From Bacteroidota bacterium (GTDB lineage: Bacteria; Bacteroidota; Bacteroidia; Chitinophagales; Chitinophagaceae), in assembly GCA_020161535.1 (NCBI GenBank), contig JAIUNW010000010.1, positions 62,001 to 126,000 on the forward strand: 64,000 nucleotides of DNA. The letters run 5' to 3'. Positions 1-7,260 of the stretch are shown here, piece by piece. Position 1 is the first letter of the stretch. Every line of letters begins with the position of its first letter. The translations under genes and the position numbers were made by a program. Below the pieces are notes generated by a model. It saw only the letters and a program-made list of their open reading frames with translations, did not search any database and was not told the DNA's origin.

Positions 1-465
1 TTGGAGGTAGTGGTCAGCGCCTACAATGCCGGTTGGACAAACCCCGATTTATATGCTGATTTTTTGAAGGGAAGTCGGGCTATTTTGACGGCTTCAAAGG
101 TGGCTGGGGTGCCGCGTTTGTTGGTGGTTGGTGGTGCCGGCAGCCTGTATATTGCACCCGGTCAGCAACTGGTCGACCAGCCCGCGTTCCCGGCCGAATA
201 CAAGGCCGGGGCCAGCGCTGCCCGTGATTTTCTACAAGAATTGCGGCAGGAAAAGGGTATTCAATGGACCTATTTTAGTCCGGCGATTGAAATGCACCCC
301 GGCACTTCCGGCCAGCGAAAAGGCCAGTATCGCACCGGCCTGGAAGAACCCGTTTTTGATGCCCATCAGCGGTCGGTTTTATCGGTCGAAGACCTGGCGG
401 TGGCCCTGGCCGACGAATTGGAAAAGCCCCAATTCATTAACCAGCGGTTTACGGCGGCCTATTAA
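1..465 (+). CDS. NAD(P)H-binding oxidoreductase, atypical SDR (5' end missing)
   Basis: The gene is cut by the window start, so the N-terminal dinucleotide-binding loop is absent and 154 codons remain. The visible part has a Rossmann-type strand ending VVGGAGSLY (about residue 41) and a later YFSPAIEMHPG segment. Both are typical of the NAD(P)H-binding family that includes YwnB-like and NADH-flavin-reductase-like proteins. A cytoplasmic oxidoreductase is likely; its substrate cannot be told. It ends in TAA and is followed at once by a 20-bp tandem repeat, with no gene coupled to it on this strand. Confidence 0.75.
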   Translation: MEVVVSAYNAGWTNPDLYADFLKGSRAILTASKVAGVPRLLVVGGAGSLYIAPGQQLVDQPAFPAEYKAGASAARDFLQELRQEKGIQWTYFSPAIEMHPGTSGQRKGQYRTGLEEPVFDAHQRSVLSVEDLAVALADELEKPQFINQRFTAAY

Positions 466-477
466 TTATGCCGACTT

Positions 478-558
478 TAAGCCAGATTATACCGATTTTA
501 AGCCGAAAAGGGCAATCCTAAGCCGAAAAGGGCAATTTTAAGCTGAAAAAGTCAATTC
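478..558. repeat. 20-bp tandem repeat, about four units
   Basis: Three units at 499-518, 519-538 and 539-558 follow the pattern TAAGCCGAAAAGGGCAATYY, and the third has three changes. A more degenerate unit precedes them at 478-498. The array begins a few bases after the stop codon of the upstream gene. There are no unique spacers, so it is not a CRISPR array. The function is unknown; slippage-generated intergenic sequence is the simplest reading. Confidence 0.8.
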
Positions 559-625
559 CTGGCAAGGTTTGCACATTTTAGGCAGCAAAGTCGCGGCTTT
601 TTCTGTCTACCTGGTAGGTGTACAT

Positions 626-650
626 GAAAAAAGCCCCTCTTAGAGGGGCT
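626..650 (-). terminator. Rho-independent terminator-like hairpin, minus strand
   Basis: The 8-bp stem AGCCCCTC/GAGGGGCT (632-639 with 643-650) has a 3-nt loop. On the minus strand it is followed by six U residues. It lies about 100 bp beyond the terminator of the tRNA-like unit, and no minus-strand gene is visible between them. It may be a backup terminator or end an unrecognised small RNA. Confidence 0.6.
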
Positions 651-735
651 ACCTAACAGCTGTAAACACACACATGAGAAAAAGTTGTGTACCATTCAGA
701 TTGGGTGGCTGGTTCACCAATCTTGTTGACGGCAC
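651..735. other. Spacer between two terminators, no gene seen
   Basis: This stretch holds a 7-bp inverted repeat, AGATTGG/CCAATCT, at about 698-723. The open frames crossing it run into the tRNA-like genes and are not believable as proteins. A short minus-strand RNA ending at 626 is possible but has no recognisable promoter. Confidence 0.3.
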
Positions 736-770
736 AAAAAAATCCCATCTGTTCACGGATGGGATTTTTT
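736..770 (-). terminator. Terminator of the tRNA-like unit
   Basis: The inverted repeat AAAAATCCCATC/GATGGGATTTTT (738-749 with 758-769) is a strong hairpin flanked by A and T runs. It begins six bases after the 3' end of the first tRNA-like element on the minus strand and could work in both directions. With the promoter at 1125-1156 it delimits a transcript of about 380 nt. Confidence 0.85.
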
Positions 771-775
771 AATCG

Positions 776-963
776 CTGTAGGGGGAGGAGTCGAACCTCC
801 ACGGGGCAGTTAGCCAAAGTGCAAAGATTAGTGGTCAACCCTGGTCGGCTTCATTCCGATTCCAAAGGAACTGGAACACCAGTCGGCTCTACACATTGTT
901 TATCCTGGATTCCCCACCCCCGAGACGAGAGGGCATGTCTGCCAAAGATTTCATCACCCCACA
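776..963 (-). ncRNA. Class II tRNA-like RNA, copy 1 (188 nt, long variable arm)
   Basis: Read on the minus strand it folds as a cloverleaf. The 7-bp acceptor is TGTGGGG/CCCTACA (957-963 with 777-783, extendable by one pair), followed by discriminator G at 776. T8 and G9, a 3-bp D stem ATG/CAT and a D loop with GG and AGA look like leucine tRNA. The anticodon stem is CCCTC/GGGGG, and the T arm is GGAGG-TTCGACT-CCTCC. The anticodon loop is TCGTCTC: GTC falls at positions 34-36, but position 33 is C instead of the near-universal U. The variable arm is over 100 nt, closed by GGGG/CCCC, with inner motifs GGATAAACA and GCTAAC shared with copy 2. No CCA is encoded; CGA follows. Decoding ability is doubtful; a tRNA-derived functional RNA is as likely. 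Confidence 0.75.
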
Positions 964-980
964 GTATAAAGAACAAATCG

Positions 981-1097
981 CTGTAGGAGGAGGAGTCGAA
1001 CCTCCACGGAGTCGTTAGCAGGCTTGCACCTGTTTATCCGTTTACCTCCACCCCCGAGACCAGGGGGCATGTCTGCCGAAAATTTCATCATCCCACA
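981..1097 (-). ncRNA. Class II tRNA-like RNA, copy 2 (117 nt)
   Basis: It has the same architecture as copy 1. The acceptor is TGTGGGA/TCCTACA (1091-1097 with 982-988), with discriminator G at 981, D stem ATG/CAT and a GG-containing D loop. The anticodon stem is CCCCC/GGGGG with loop TGGTCTC (G at position 33, GTC at 34-36), and the T arm is GGAGG-TTCGACT-CCTCC. The variable arm is closed by GGAG/CTCC. The motifs GGATAAACA (1031-1039) and GCTAAC (1014-1019) sit at the same distances from the anticodon and T stems as in copy 1, and only the arm tip is shorter (11 nt against 82 nt). It comes first in the transcript, 17 nt before copy 1. Confidence 0.75.
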
Positions 1098-1124
1098 GTA
1101 TACTTTCGAAGAACTTCGATGATG

Positions 1125-1156
1125 CAAACATAAAGCCTTTACCCTATTCCTTGCAA
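1125..1156 (-). promoter_or_regulatory. Bacteroidota-type promoter of the tRNA-like unit
   Basis: On the minus strand TTG (1154-1156) is followed after 21 nt by TATGTTTG (1125-1132), a match to the TAnnTTTG -7 consensus. Transcription would start near 1118, at a small hairpin TCGAAG/CTTCGA (1105-1118), about 20 nt before tRNA-like copy 2. Confidence 0.7.
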
Positions 1157-1241
1157 AAAATTCAAAAGAAATTTCATAATTATCGAAATTGTTCAAAAAT
1201 TGGTCTATTAGACTAGAAAACATCAAAATAACCAACCTGAA

Positions 1242-1715
1242 ATGGCCGTCAAATTGAATTTAGACAAACTGGATTACCAGATCATCCAGGAAATGATGGA
1301 GAATGCCGAGACCTCCTACGCCGATTTGGGCAAGAAATTATTCGTTTCGGGCGGCACCATTCATGTGCGCATCAAGAAGCTGGAAGAAATGGGGGTAGTG
1401 CGGGGTACCCGATTGAATGTGGATCTCAAACTGCTGGGGTACGATGTGATTGCATTTATTGGCATTTACCTGGAGAAAAGCTCCATGTACGATACGGTGG
1501 CGCGCGACCTGGCCCGCATTCCTGAAATTGTTCGGCTGAATTATACCACCGGGAATTATAGCATATTCGCCGAGATCGTTTGCAAGGACATCAACCAACT
1601 GCGAAATGTGTTGCACGATCAGTTGCAGAAAATAAAAGGCATCGAAAGAACCGAGACATTTATTTCGCTGGATGAGAGTTTATGTCGCAACGTGGTGGTG
1701 AAAGAGGAGAAATAG
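1242..1715 (+). CDS. Lrp/AsnC family transcriptional regulator
   Basis: The 157-residue protein has the Lrp/AsnC plan. An N-terminal winged helix-turn-helix (about residues 8-57, LDKLDYQIIQ... then VSGGTIHVRIKKLEEMGVV) is followed by a RAM ligand-binding domain (about 65-150) with the TTGNYSIFAEIVCKD strand. Such proteins bind DNA as multimers and respond to amino acids or related ligands; this ligand is unknown. A short inverted repeat GTCTA-T-TAGAC (about 1203-1213) lies upstream and could serve autoregulation. The gene stands alone, since the next genes run on the minus strand. Confidence 0.93.
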   Translation: MAVKLNLDKLDYQIIQEMMENAETSYADLGKKLFVSGGTIHVRIKKLEEMGVVRGTRLNVDLKLLGYDVIAFIGIYLEKSSMYDTVARDLARIPEIVRLNYTTGNYSIFAEIVCKDINQLRNVLHDQLQKIKGIERTETFISLDESLCRNVVVKEEK

Positions 1716-1762
1716 GCAGGTATCGGTTTAACAGTTATCAGTTTAAGTGGAGATCGATCTAC

Positions 1763-2848
1763 TCAGGGATTTGTTTCTCTGATATCCAGCATATCCCGGA
1801 TGGCGTTACCCAACAAGTTAAAAGCAAGCACCAGCAACATGATGGCAAATCCCGGCACCAGTGCCAGGAAAGGATTATTGGTGATGATGAAATTGTAGTT
1901 ATCGCGAATCATACCACCCCAGGAAGGCTGCGGTGGCTGCACACCCACACCGAGAAAACTGAGTCCGGCTTCAATGACGATGGCCGATGCAAAATTGGAG
2001 GCCGCCAACACCATCACCGGTCCAAGAATATTGGGCAGAATATGGTGGAGGATGATGCGCAGGTTATTGAAGCCCATCACTTTGGCCGCTTGTACATATT
2101 CCAGGTTTCGCACTTGTAAAACCTGGCCCCTCACCAGTCGGGCTACATTCACCCACATCGTTAGTCCCACTGCAATAAAGACTTGCCAAAAGCCTTTGCC
2201 CAGCAGGAGGGTGATGGCAAATACCAGCAGCAGGGTAGGGATACTCCAGATCACATTGATGAACCACATGATAATGCTATCGGCGCGGCCACCATAATAA
2301 CCGGCGATGGCCCCGAGCAAAGTGCCGATCACCAATGAAATCAACATGGCCACGGCCCCTACCAGCAGGCTTACGCGGGTACCAATCAGCAATCGACTCA
2401 GGATATCGCGCCCAAATTTGTCGGTTCCCAGCCAAAACGTGCGATGGATGGTTCGATCGACTACCGCACCATTCAACTGGCTCAGCGGAACATTCATTTT
2501 TTCGGAAATACCATTGTCTATATAACGGTCAAGGATATACGCCGTATCGTTGACTTCATGGGCGGTGATGGGTATGAACTGGCAGGAATCTGGTTGTCCG
2601 TGGAGCGTTCTTTGCCACCAATTGCGTTCAGGCGGTCGGGGTGTTTTGGGCAGCAGGAAAAAGGTTTGGGTGAAGCCCGGTTTTTTACCGGCTATTTCAA
2701 CCTGCATGCGGTTAGCGTCGGGCGTGCAATCGGGCGAAATCCAATAGCAGGTAATAGCAATCAATGTCGCCAGCAGGATCACGATAATACCTGCCATCGC
2801 TGTTTTGCTTTTGCGTAGTTTTTGCCATTGAATGGTTGATCCCTCCAC
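1763..2848 (-). CDS. ABC transporter permease, DppC/OppC type
   Basis: The 361-residue inner-membrane protein has an N-terminal membrane segment (about 17-36), a long extracytoplasmic insertion (about 40-150), and a permease core with about five helices. The core carries the EAA loop (EYVQAAKVMGFNNLRI) that contacts the ATPase. This is the second permease of peptide/nickel-type importers. The N-terminal insertion is longer than in Escherichia coli DppC but is seen in Bacteroidota members. No partner permease, ATPase or binding protein is nearby. It is the last gene of a minus-strand operon, 12 nt after the glycosyltransferase, so its partners must be encoded elsewhere. Confidence 0.9.
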   Translation of the reverse strand: MEGSTIQWQKLRKSKTAMAGIIVILLATLIAITCYWISPDCTPDANRMQVEIAGKKPGFTQTFFLLPKTPRPPERNWWQRTLHGQPDSCQFIPITAHEVNDTAYILDRYIDNGISEKMNVPLSQLNGAVVDRTIHRTFWLGTDKFGRDILSRLLIGTRVSLLVGAVAMLISLVIGTLLGAIAGYYGGRADSIIMWFINVIWSIPTLLLVFAITLLLGKGFWQVFIAVGLTMWVNVARLVRGQVLQVRNLEYVQAAKVMGFNNLRIILHHILPNILGPVMVLAASNFASAIVIEAGLSFLGVGVQPPQPSWGGMIRDNYNFIITNNPFLALVPGFAIMLLVLAFNLLGNAIRDMLDIRETNP

Positions 2849-2860
2849 GATTGGTTATTG

Positions 2861-3994
2861 TTATTTGAGCTTTCGTCCTTTCCACTCATATTGTCCGAAT
2901 TGGGAAAAGGTGCCGGCCGCCACGGTGTACAGAATATGAAGGGGTTGGAAGAGCGGGAAAAAAAGCATCAGGTGTTTTCGATCAAAAAAAGAAGCGACTT
3001 TCCACATGAATACCCATTCCACGGCTGTTTTCAGCAGGAGTAGGAGTAGGGCCGGAAAGATAGCGTTTAATGAAAAAAAAGCGGCAATTATGGCCATCAA
3101 AAGCAAAAAATTGCAGCTATATACCAATAAAAGCACGGCTTTTAGCTTGATTTCCTGGTAAAAACGGGCCTTGCTGGCCCAGCGGATTCTTTGCTGCAGG
3201 AATAGCCTAAAACTGCTCACGGGCAAGGTTTCCACAATGGCATCGGTCGATTTCGCATAGCGAACCTGGTGGGGATACAGTGTCGCGATCTTTTGCATCA
3301 GCAGCATATCATCCCCCGAAGCAATCGCATCGATACCCGAAAACCCATTCACTTTTTCGAAAGCTGCTTTGGTATAAGCCAGGTTGGCGCCATTGCACAT
3401 GCTGTGGAAACCCTGGGCGGCAGCGGCCGCGGTGATGCCCTGGAGGCTGATGAAGTCGAGGGCTTCAAATCGCGCGAGCCAACTGTGTTCCCGTTTCATC
3501 ATGACCGGTGCCGCGATCATTTGCGCGTTGGTTTGTTCGTGCACCCAGGCCAGTTGCCGCAGCCATTTTGGGGGGGCTATACAATCGGCATCGGTCGTCA
3601 CCATCAGGCGACCATTGGCTTGTTGGATGCCGGCTTCGATGGCTCTTTTCTTCGGTGCCTGGTCGTCGGCCAGCCCGGTTTCTCTATGCAGCAGGGTGAT
3701 TTTTGCATAGTTGGCGGCTTGCACGATCTCGGCTGTTTTATCGGTGGATTGATCGTTCACGACAATGATTTCCAGCAATGCTGGGGGATATACCTGGGCG
3801 GCGACGGCGCGTAAGCAGTTGTCGATATTGGCTTCTTCATTCCGGGCGGGGATGATTACCGTGAGGGGGGTAACGGGTGTATAGTTGTCGGGGGCGCTGG
3901 CGGCCGGTTGTTTTTTCCAGCCCCTGTTATAGTAACCAATGAGGAGCGCGTAACCCCAAAGCAATACAACGGTGATGATATAGAGGTAGATCAT
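2861..3994 (-). CDS. Membrane glycosyltransferase, family 2
   Basis: The 377-residue protein starts with a membrane anchor (about 2-20) and then has the GT-A fold: VTVIIPARNEEANI, the VVNDQSTDKT loop, a DADC motif as the metal and nucleotide-sugar site, GDDMLLMQK, and QQRIRWASKA (QxxRW). Membrane helices follow near the C terminus. It should move a sugar from a nucleotide donor to an acceptor at the inner membrane; the acceptor is unknown. A longer reading frame exists upstream but lies inside the hydrolase gene. The ATG at 3994 overlaps the hydrolase stop as ATGA, implying translational coupling. Confidence 0.88.
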   Translation of the reverse strand: MIYLYIITVVLLWGYALLIGYYNRGWKKQPAASAPDNYTPVTPLTVIIPARNEEANIDNCLRAVAAQVYPPALLEIIVVNDQSTDKTAEIVQAANYAKITLLHRETGLADDQAPKKRAIEAGIQQANGRLMVTTDADCIAPPKWLRQLAWVHEQTNAQMIAAPVMMKREHSWLARFEALDFISLQGITAAAAAQGFHSMCNGANLAYTKAAFEKVNGFSGIDAIASGDDMLLMQKIATLYPHQVRYAKSTDAIVETLPVSSFRLFLQQRIRWASKARFYQEIKLKAVLLLVYSCNFLLLMAIIAAFFSLNAIFPALLLLLLKTAVEWVFMWKVASFFDRKHLMLFFPLFQPLHILYTVAAGTFSQFGQYEWKGRKLK

Positions 3995-4845
3995 GAGCGA
4001 AGGTTTTGCAAGATACTGGCAGCAATGGCTTCTGCGGACGGCCCCTGTAAAAGCCGATGGCCAGCGGGGAGGATTTCCAGCCGACAGCTTGGTCCAGCCT
4101 TCGCCTGCCAGCGTTTGCCGTTGGCGGCGGTAATGATGCGATCGTATTTGCCGAGTAGGAGCAGCACCGGGGTTTGGCGATTTTTTACGAGCTGCGCGGT
4201 TTCGGACGGGACGCTGCGGAAGGACCGGAAAAATGTCCACCGCTCGTACAGCTCCTGTCGCTGCCGGGGATCATCGAGGAAGCGATGGGTGAATTTGAAG
4301 ACAGATTCATTGAGGAGCTTTATTTTTTTGGCCCATTGGGTGGCTTTGAAAAACCAGGCTGGATTTGCCATGGTACGACGGAAAACGCCATTGCCGATAT
4401 GGGTTTGGGTGGCAAACCAGTACCAGGGATTGACGATGAGCCCGTCGGGCGCTACCAAGATCAACTGCTCGAATTTTTCGGGATGTTGGCGGTAGGCGGA
4501 GAGCCAGAGCCGCGCCCCCATGCTATACCCCAACACGGTCAGTTTTTTTACGGCGGCTGGTTGTTTTTCTTTCCCGTCGGTTTCATTTCCCTGGGTACGG
4601 GCTTCTTGTTGACAGATTTGGTCAATCAGGTCCAGAAAAGAGCTGGGATCCAGGGCCGAATGCCAGTTGGTTTGGCCGTGCAGGGGTAAATCAGGGCAAA
4701 GCAGACTGTATTCCCAGCCCAACAGGCTGCCCAGGGTCGCAAAATGGTCCGCATTTTCGCCATAGCCGTGCAGGGCGATGAGAAAGCGCGGCCCTTCGCC
4801 GAAACGCTTATAGTGTATGGTTCCCCCGGCGGTCTCCAAAAACAT
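3991..4845 (-). CDS. Alpha/beta hydrolase
   Basis: The 284-residue cytoplasmic hydrolase shows the full triad context. LIALHGYGEN forms the oxyanion region, LGYSMGARL holds the nucleophile serine (about residue 115), and GKYDRI and PAGHRLL hold the Asp and His. The substrate is not predictable; lipase/esterase- and MenH-like members share this layout. An upstream ATG at 4884 would add 13 Lys-rich residues, but a promoter (TTG-N21-TACCTTCG) occupies those codons, so the start at 4845 is preferred. It is first gene of an operon with the glycosyltransferase and permease. Confidence 0.85.
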   Translation of the reverse strand: MFLETAGGTIHYKRFGEGPRFLIALHGYGENADHFATLGSLLGWEYSLLCPDLPLHGQTNWHSALDPSSFLDLIDQICQQEARTQGNETDGKEKQPAAVKKLTVLGYSMGARLWLSAYRQHPEKFEQLILVAPDGLIVNPWYWFATQTHIGNGVFRRTMANPAWFFKATQWAKKIKLLNESVFKFTHRFLDDPRQRQELYERWTFFRSFRSVPSETAQLVKNRQTPVLLLLGKYDRIITAANGKRWQAKAGPSCRLEILPAGHRLLQGPSAEAIAASILQNLRS

Positions 4846-4852
4846 GGTATTT

Positions 4853-4884
4853 CGAAGGTAGGCGGTTTCTTTTTTCTTTTTCAA
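4853..4884 (-). promoter_or_regulatory. Promoter of the hydrolase-glycosyltransferase-permease operon
   Basis: On the minus strand TTG (4882-4884), 21 nt, then TACCTTCG (4853-4860) matches the -33/-7 pattern of Bacteroidota. The -7 box ends only 7 nt before the ATG at 4845, so the mRNA would be nearly leaderless. Confidence 0.6.
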
Positions 4885-4927
4885 CCGTCGGGTGCTAGCC
4901 GGACAATGAAAAAAGCGTACATTTAAC

Positions 4928-4941
4928 TAGTTGTTTAACTA
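4928..4941. promoter_or_regulatory. Probable MarR operator
   Basis: The inverted repeat TAGTT-GTTT-AACTA ends 5 nt before the marR start codon. It overlaps a second palindrome, AACTAGTT (4925-4932). AT-rich inverted repeats of this size over their own start are usual for MarR autorepression. It also sits between the divergent hydrolase and MarR genes. Confidence 0.5.
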
Positions 4942-4946
4942 ACTAT

Positions 4947-5387
4947 ATGCCAAACAACCATTTTAAGCGGGGTGAACTGTACAGCTTTATTACAGGCAAG
5001 GCGTCAACCGCCATTGCGCGGCGTTTGCAGAAGAAGTTTAACAACGCCGGGCTGAACCTGACCATCGAACAGTGGAGTGTGTTGTATCATTTGTGGAAGC
5101 AGGATGGCATCAGCCAGCAGGAGTTGTGCAACGCTACTTTCCGCGACAAACCAAGCATCACCCGGCTGGTCGATAACCTGGAAAAACTAAAACTGGTGAA
5201 GCGGGTATCATCGAAAGAAGACCGGCGGATGAACCTGGTTTACCTCAGTCCCGAGGCAAAAAAACTACAGGACCGCACCATGGAAATTGCTGAAGAAACA
5301 CTGAATGAAGCATTGATCAGTGTGCCTGCTGATCAGATCGACATCTGTAAACAAGTATTGCAGATCGTGTACGATAACCTGAAATAA
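4947..5387 (+). CDS. MarR family transcriptional regulator
   Basis: The 146-residue protein has a dimerisation helix at the N terminus and a winged helix-turn-helix (about 50-115). Its recognition part is GISQQELCNATFRDKPSITRL and its wing is VKRVSSKEDRRMNLVYL, with the conserved DRR of MarR proteins. It likely represses itself and the acyl-CoA dehydrogenase gene that starts 31 nt downstream, with relief by a small ligand such as an acyl-CoA or phenolic compound (inference from context). Confidence 0.92.
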   Translation: MPNNHFKRGELYSFITGKASTAIARRLQKKFNNAGLNLTIEQWSVLYHLWKQDGISQQELCNATFRDKPSITRLVDNLEKLKLVKRVSSKEDRRMNLVYLSPEAKKLQDRTMEIAEETLNEALISVPADQIDICKQVLQIVYDNLK

Positions 5388-5418
5388 CCATCAACGTCAT
5401 ATACTTAAAACAAGTGCC

Positions 5419-7215
5419 ATGTCAAACAACGCACAAGCTACTAACACCGCGCTGAAAGGCGGCCAATGGCTGATCAGTGAAAGCCAGGCTGCTGATACTT
5501 TTACGCCCGAAGACTTCAACGAAGAACAAAAAATGGTCAAGGAAATGTGTGCCGGCTTCCTCGATACCGAAGTGATGCCCATTGTTGACCGCATCGATAA
5601 ATTGGAACCCGGCCTCATGCCATCGTTGGTAGAGAAAGCCGGTGAGCAGGGCTTGCTGGGTACGTCGATACCAGAAGAGTATGGCGGACTCGGAAAAGAT
5701 TCCATCACGGCGACGCTGGTTAACGAAGGCCTGGGCGGCGGATTCTCTTTCAGTGTAGCTGTGTCGGCACACACCGGTATTGGTACGCTGCCAATTTTGT
5801 ATTTCGGCACACCCGAGCAGAAAGCGAAATACATTCCGAAGTTGGCCAGTGGCGAATGGAAAGGCTCTTATGGTTTGACCGAGCCGAATAGTGGCAGTGA
5901 TGCGCTGGGCGCGAAGACCACCGCGAAGCTGAGCGACGATGGCAAGTATTATATTCTCAACGGACAAAAATGCTGGATCACCAATGGCGGATTCGCTGAT
6001 GTGTACACGGTTTTTGCCAAAGTAGATGGTGATAAGTTTACCGGCTTCATTGTAGAGCGTGGCATGGAAGGGTTCACCCAGGGCCCTGAAGAACATAAGA
6101 TGGGCATCAAAGGAAGTTCAACGGTGCAGTTGTATTTCCAGGATTGCAAAGTGCCGGTTGAAAATGTATTGGGCGAGGTTGGCCGCGGACATATCATTGC
6201 GTTTAATATCCTGAATATTGGTCGACTGAAATTATGTGCGGCGGCACTGGGTGGTGCCAAACGCAGCCTCAATACCAGCATCGCGTATGCAAAAACCCGC
6301 GAACAGTTCAAACAGCCCATTGCCAATTTCGGCGCGATCAAAAACAAACTCGCGGAGATGGCCATACGCACCTGGGTATGCGAGGCCGGCTTGTATCGGA
6401 CCGCCAAATGGATCGACGAAAAAGAACATGCCTTGCTGGCAGAAGGCAAGCCCTTCAACGAAGCATTGCTCGGCGCCGCCGAAGAGTTCGCTATTGAATG
6501 TGCGATGCTGAAGGTATATGGTAGTGAAGTGCTCGACTTTGTGGTGGACGAAGGCGTGCAGATACATGGTGGCAATGGCTACAGCGATGAATATATGATT
6601 TCGAGGGCTTATCGCGACAGCCGCATCAACCGCATCTACGAGGGCACCAACGAAATCAATCGCCTGTTGACCGTTGATATGGTGTTGAAACGGGCCATGA
6701 AAGGCAAGATCGACCTGATGACACCGGCCATGAATGTGATGAAAGAGCTGATGAGCATTCCTGATTTTGGTGCCACAGACGATGGCCTGTTTGCTGCAGA
6801 GAAAAAAGCGATTGCGCAATTCAAGAAAGCGATCCTGTTAACAGCCGGTGCTACGGTACAAAAGCTGATGGCGAAGATCGACCAGGAGCAGGAGATACTG
6901 ATGAATGTGGCGGATATGGCGATCGAAACCTATCATGCTGAAAGCGCGCTGTTGCGACTGATCAAAATGGTTGAACAACGTGGTGAAGCGGTCTGTCAAT
7001 ACGAAACCGATATTGTACGCACCTATATCTATGATGCGGCCGATAGCATTGGCAAACATGGCAAAGACGCAATCAATTCGTTTGCAGAAGGCGATGAGCA
7101 AAGAATGATGTTGCTGGGTATTAAACGCTTTACCAAAGTAGCGCCGTTCAATACCAAAGAGGCCAAACGCCGCATTGCTGCCAAATTGATCGACGAAGGT
7201 CATATTCCCTTGTAA
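5419..7215 (+). CDS. Acyl-CoA dehydrogenase family protein
   Basis: The 598-residue flavoprotein oxidises acyl-CoA to trans-2-enoyl-CoA and passes electrons to ETF. Visible features are the N-terminal helical domain, the FAD/substrate middle domain with YGLTEPNSGSDALGAKT and WITNGG, and the C-terminal domain with IHGGNGY and IYEGTNEINR (catalytic Glu about residue 410). An extra C-terminal helical region of about 150 residues makes it longer than the roughly 380-residue classical enzymes, as in the long bacterial/VLCAD-like group. It is probably cotranscribed with marR. Chain-length preference is unknown. Confidence 0.93.
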   Translation: MSNNAQATNTALKGGQWLISESQAADTFTPEDFNEEQKMVKEMCAGFLDTEVMPIVDRIDKLEPGLMPSLVEKAGEQGLLGTSIPEEYGGLGKDSITATLVNEGLGGGFSFSVAVSAHTGIGTLPILYFGTPEQKAKYIPKLASGEWKGSYGLTEPNSGSDALGAKTTAKLSDDGKYYILNGQKCWITNGGFADVYTVFAKVDGDKFTGFIVERGMEGFTQGPEEHKMGIKGSSTVQLYFQDCKVPVENVLGEVGRGHIIAFNILNIGRLKLCAAALGGAKRSLNTSIAYAKTREQFKQPIANFGAIKNKLAEMAIRTWVCEAGLYRTAKWIDEKEHALLAEGKPFNEALLGAAEEFAIECAMLKVYGSEVLDFVVDEGVQIHGGNGYSDEYMISRAYRDSRINRIYEGTNEINRLLTVDMVLKRAMKGKIDLMTPAMNVMKELMSIPDFGATDDGLFAAEKKAIAQFKKAILLTAGATVQKLMAKIDQEQEILMNVADMAIETYHAESALLRLIKMVEQRGEAVCQYETDIVRTYIYDAADSIGKHGKDAINSFAEGDEQRMMLLGIKRFTKVAPFNTKEAKRRIAAKLIDEGHIPL

Positions 7216-7260
7216 GCTGCTAAAAAATATTTCGTAGCTTTTGCGATGTAAAATGTTAGC

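Noticed and set aside
478..558. CRISPR array
   Set aside because: The 20-bp units are directly adjacent without unique spacers, and no cas genes are present.
776..1097. Calling the two elements aspartate tRNAs because GTC occupies positions 34-36
   Set aside because: Aspartate tRNA is class I with a short variable loop. These are class II shaped, with a leucine-like D arm and no U33.
653..1235. Open frames across the tRNA-like region on both strands
   Set aside because: They run through paired RNA elements, a terminator and a promoter, and have no protein features. The RNA reading explains the region better.
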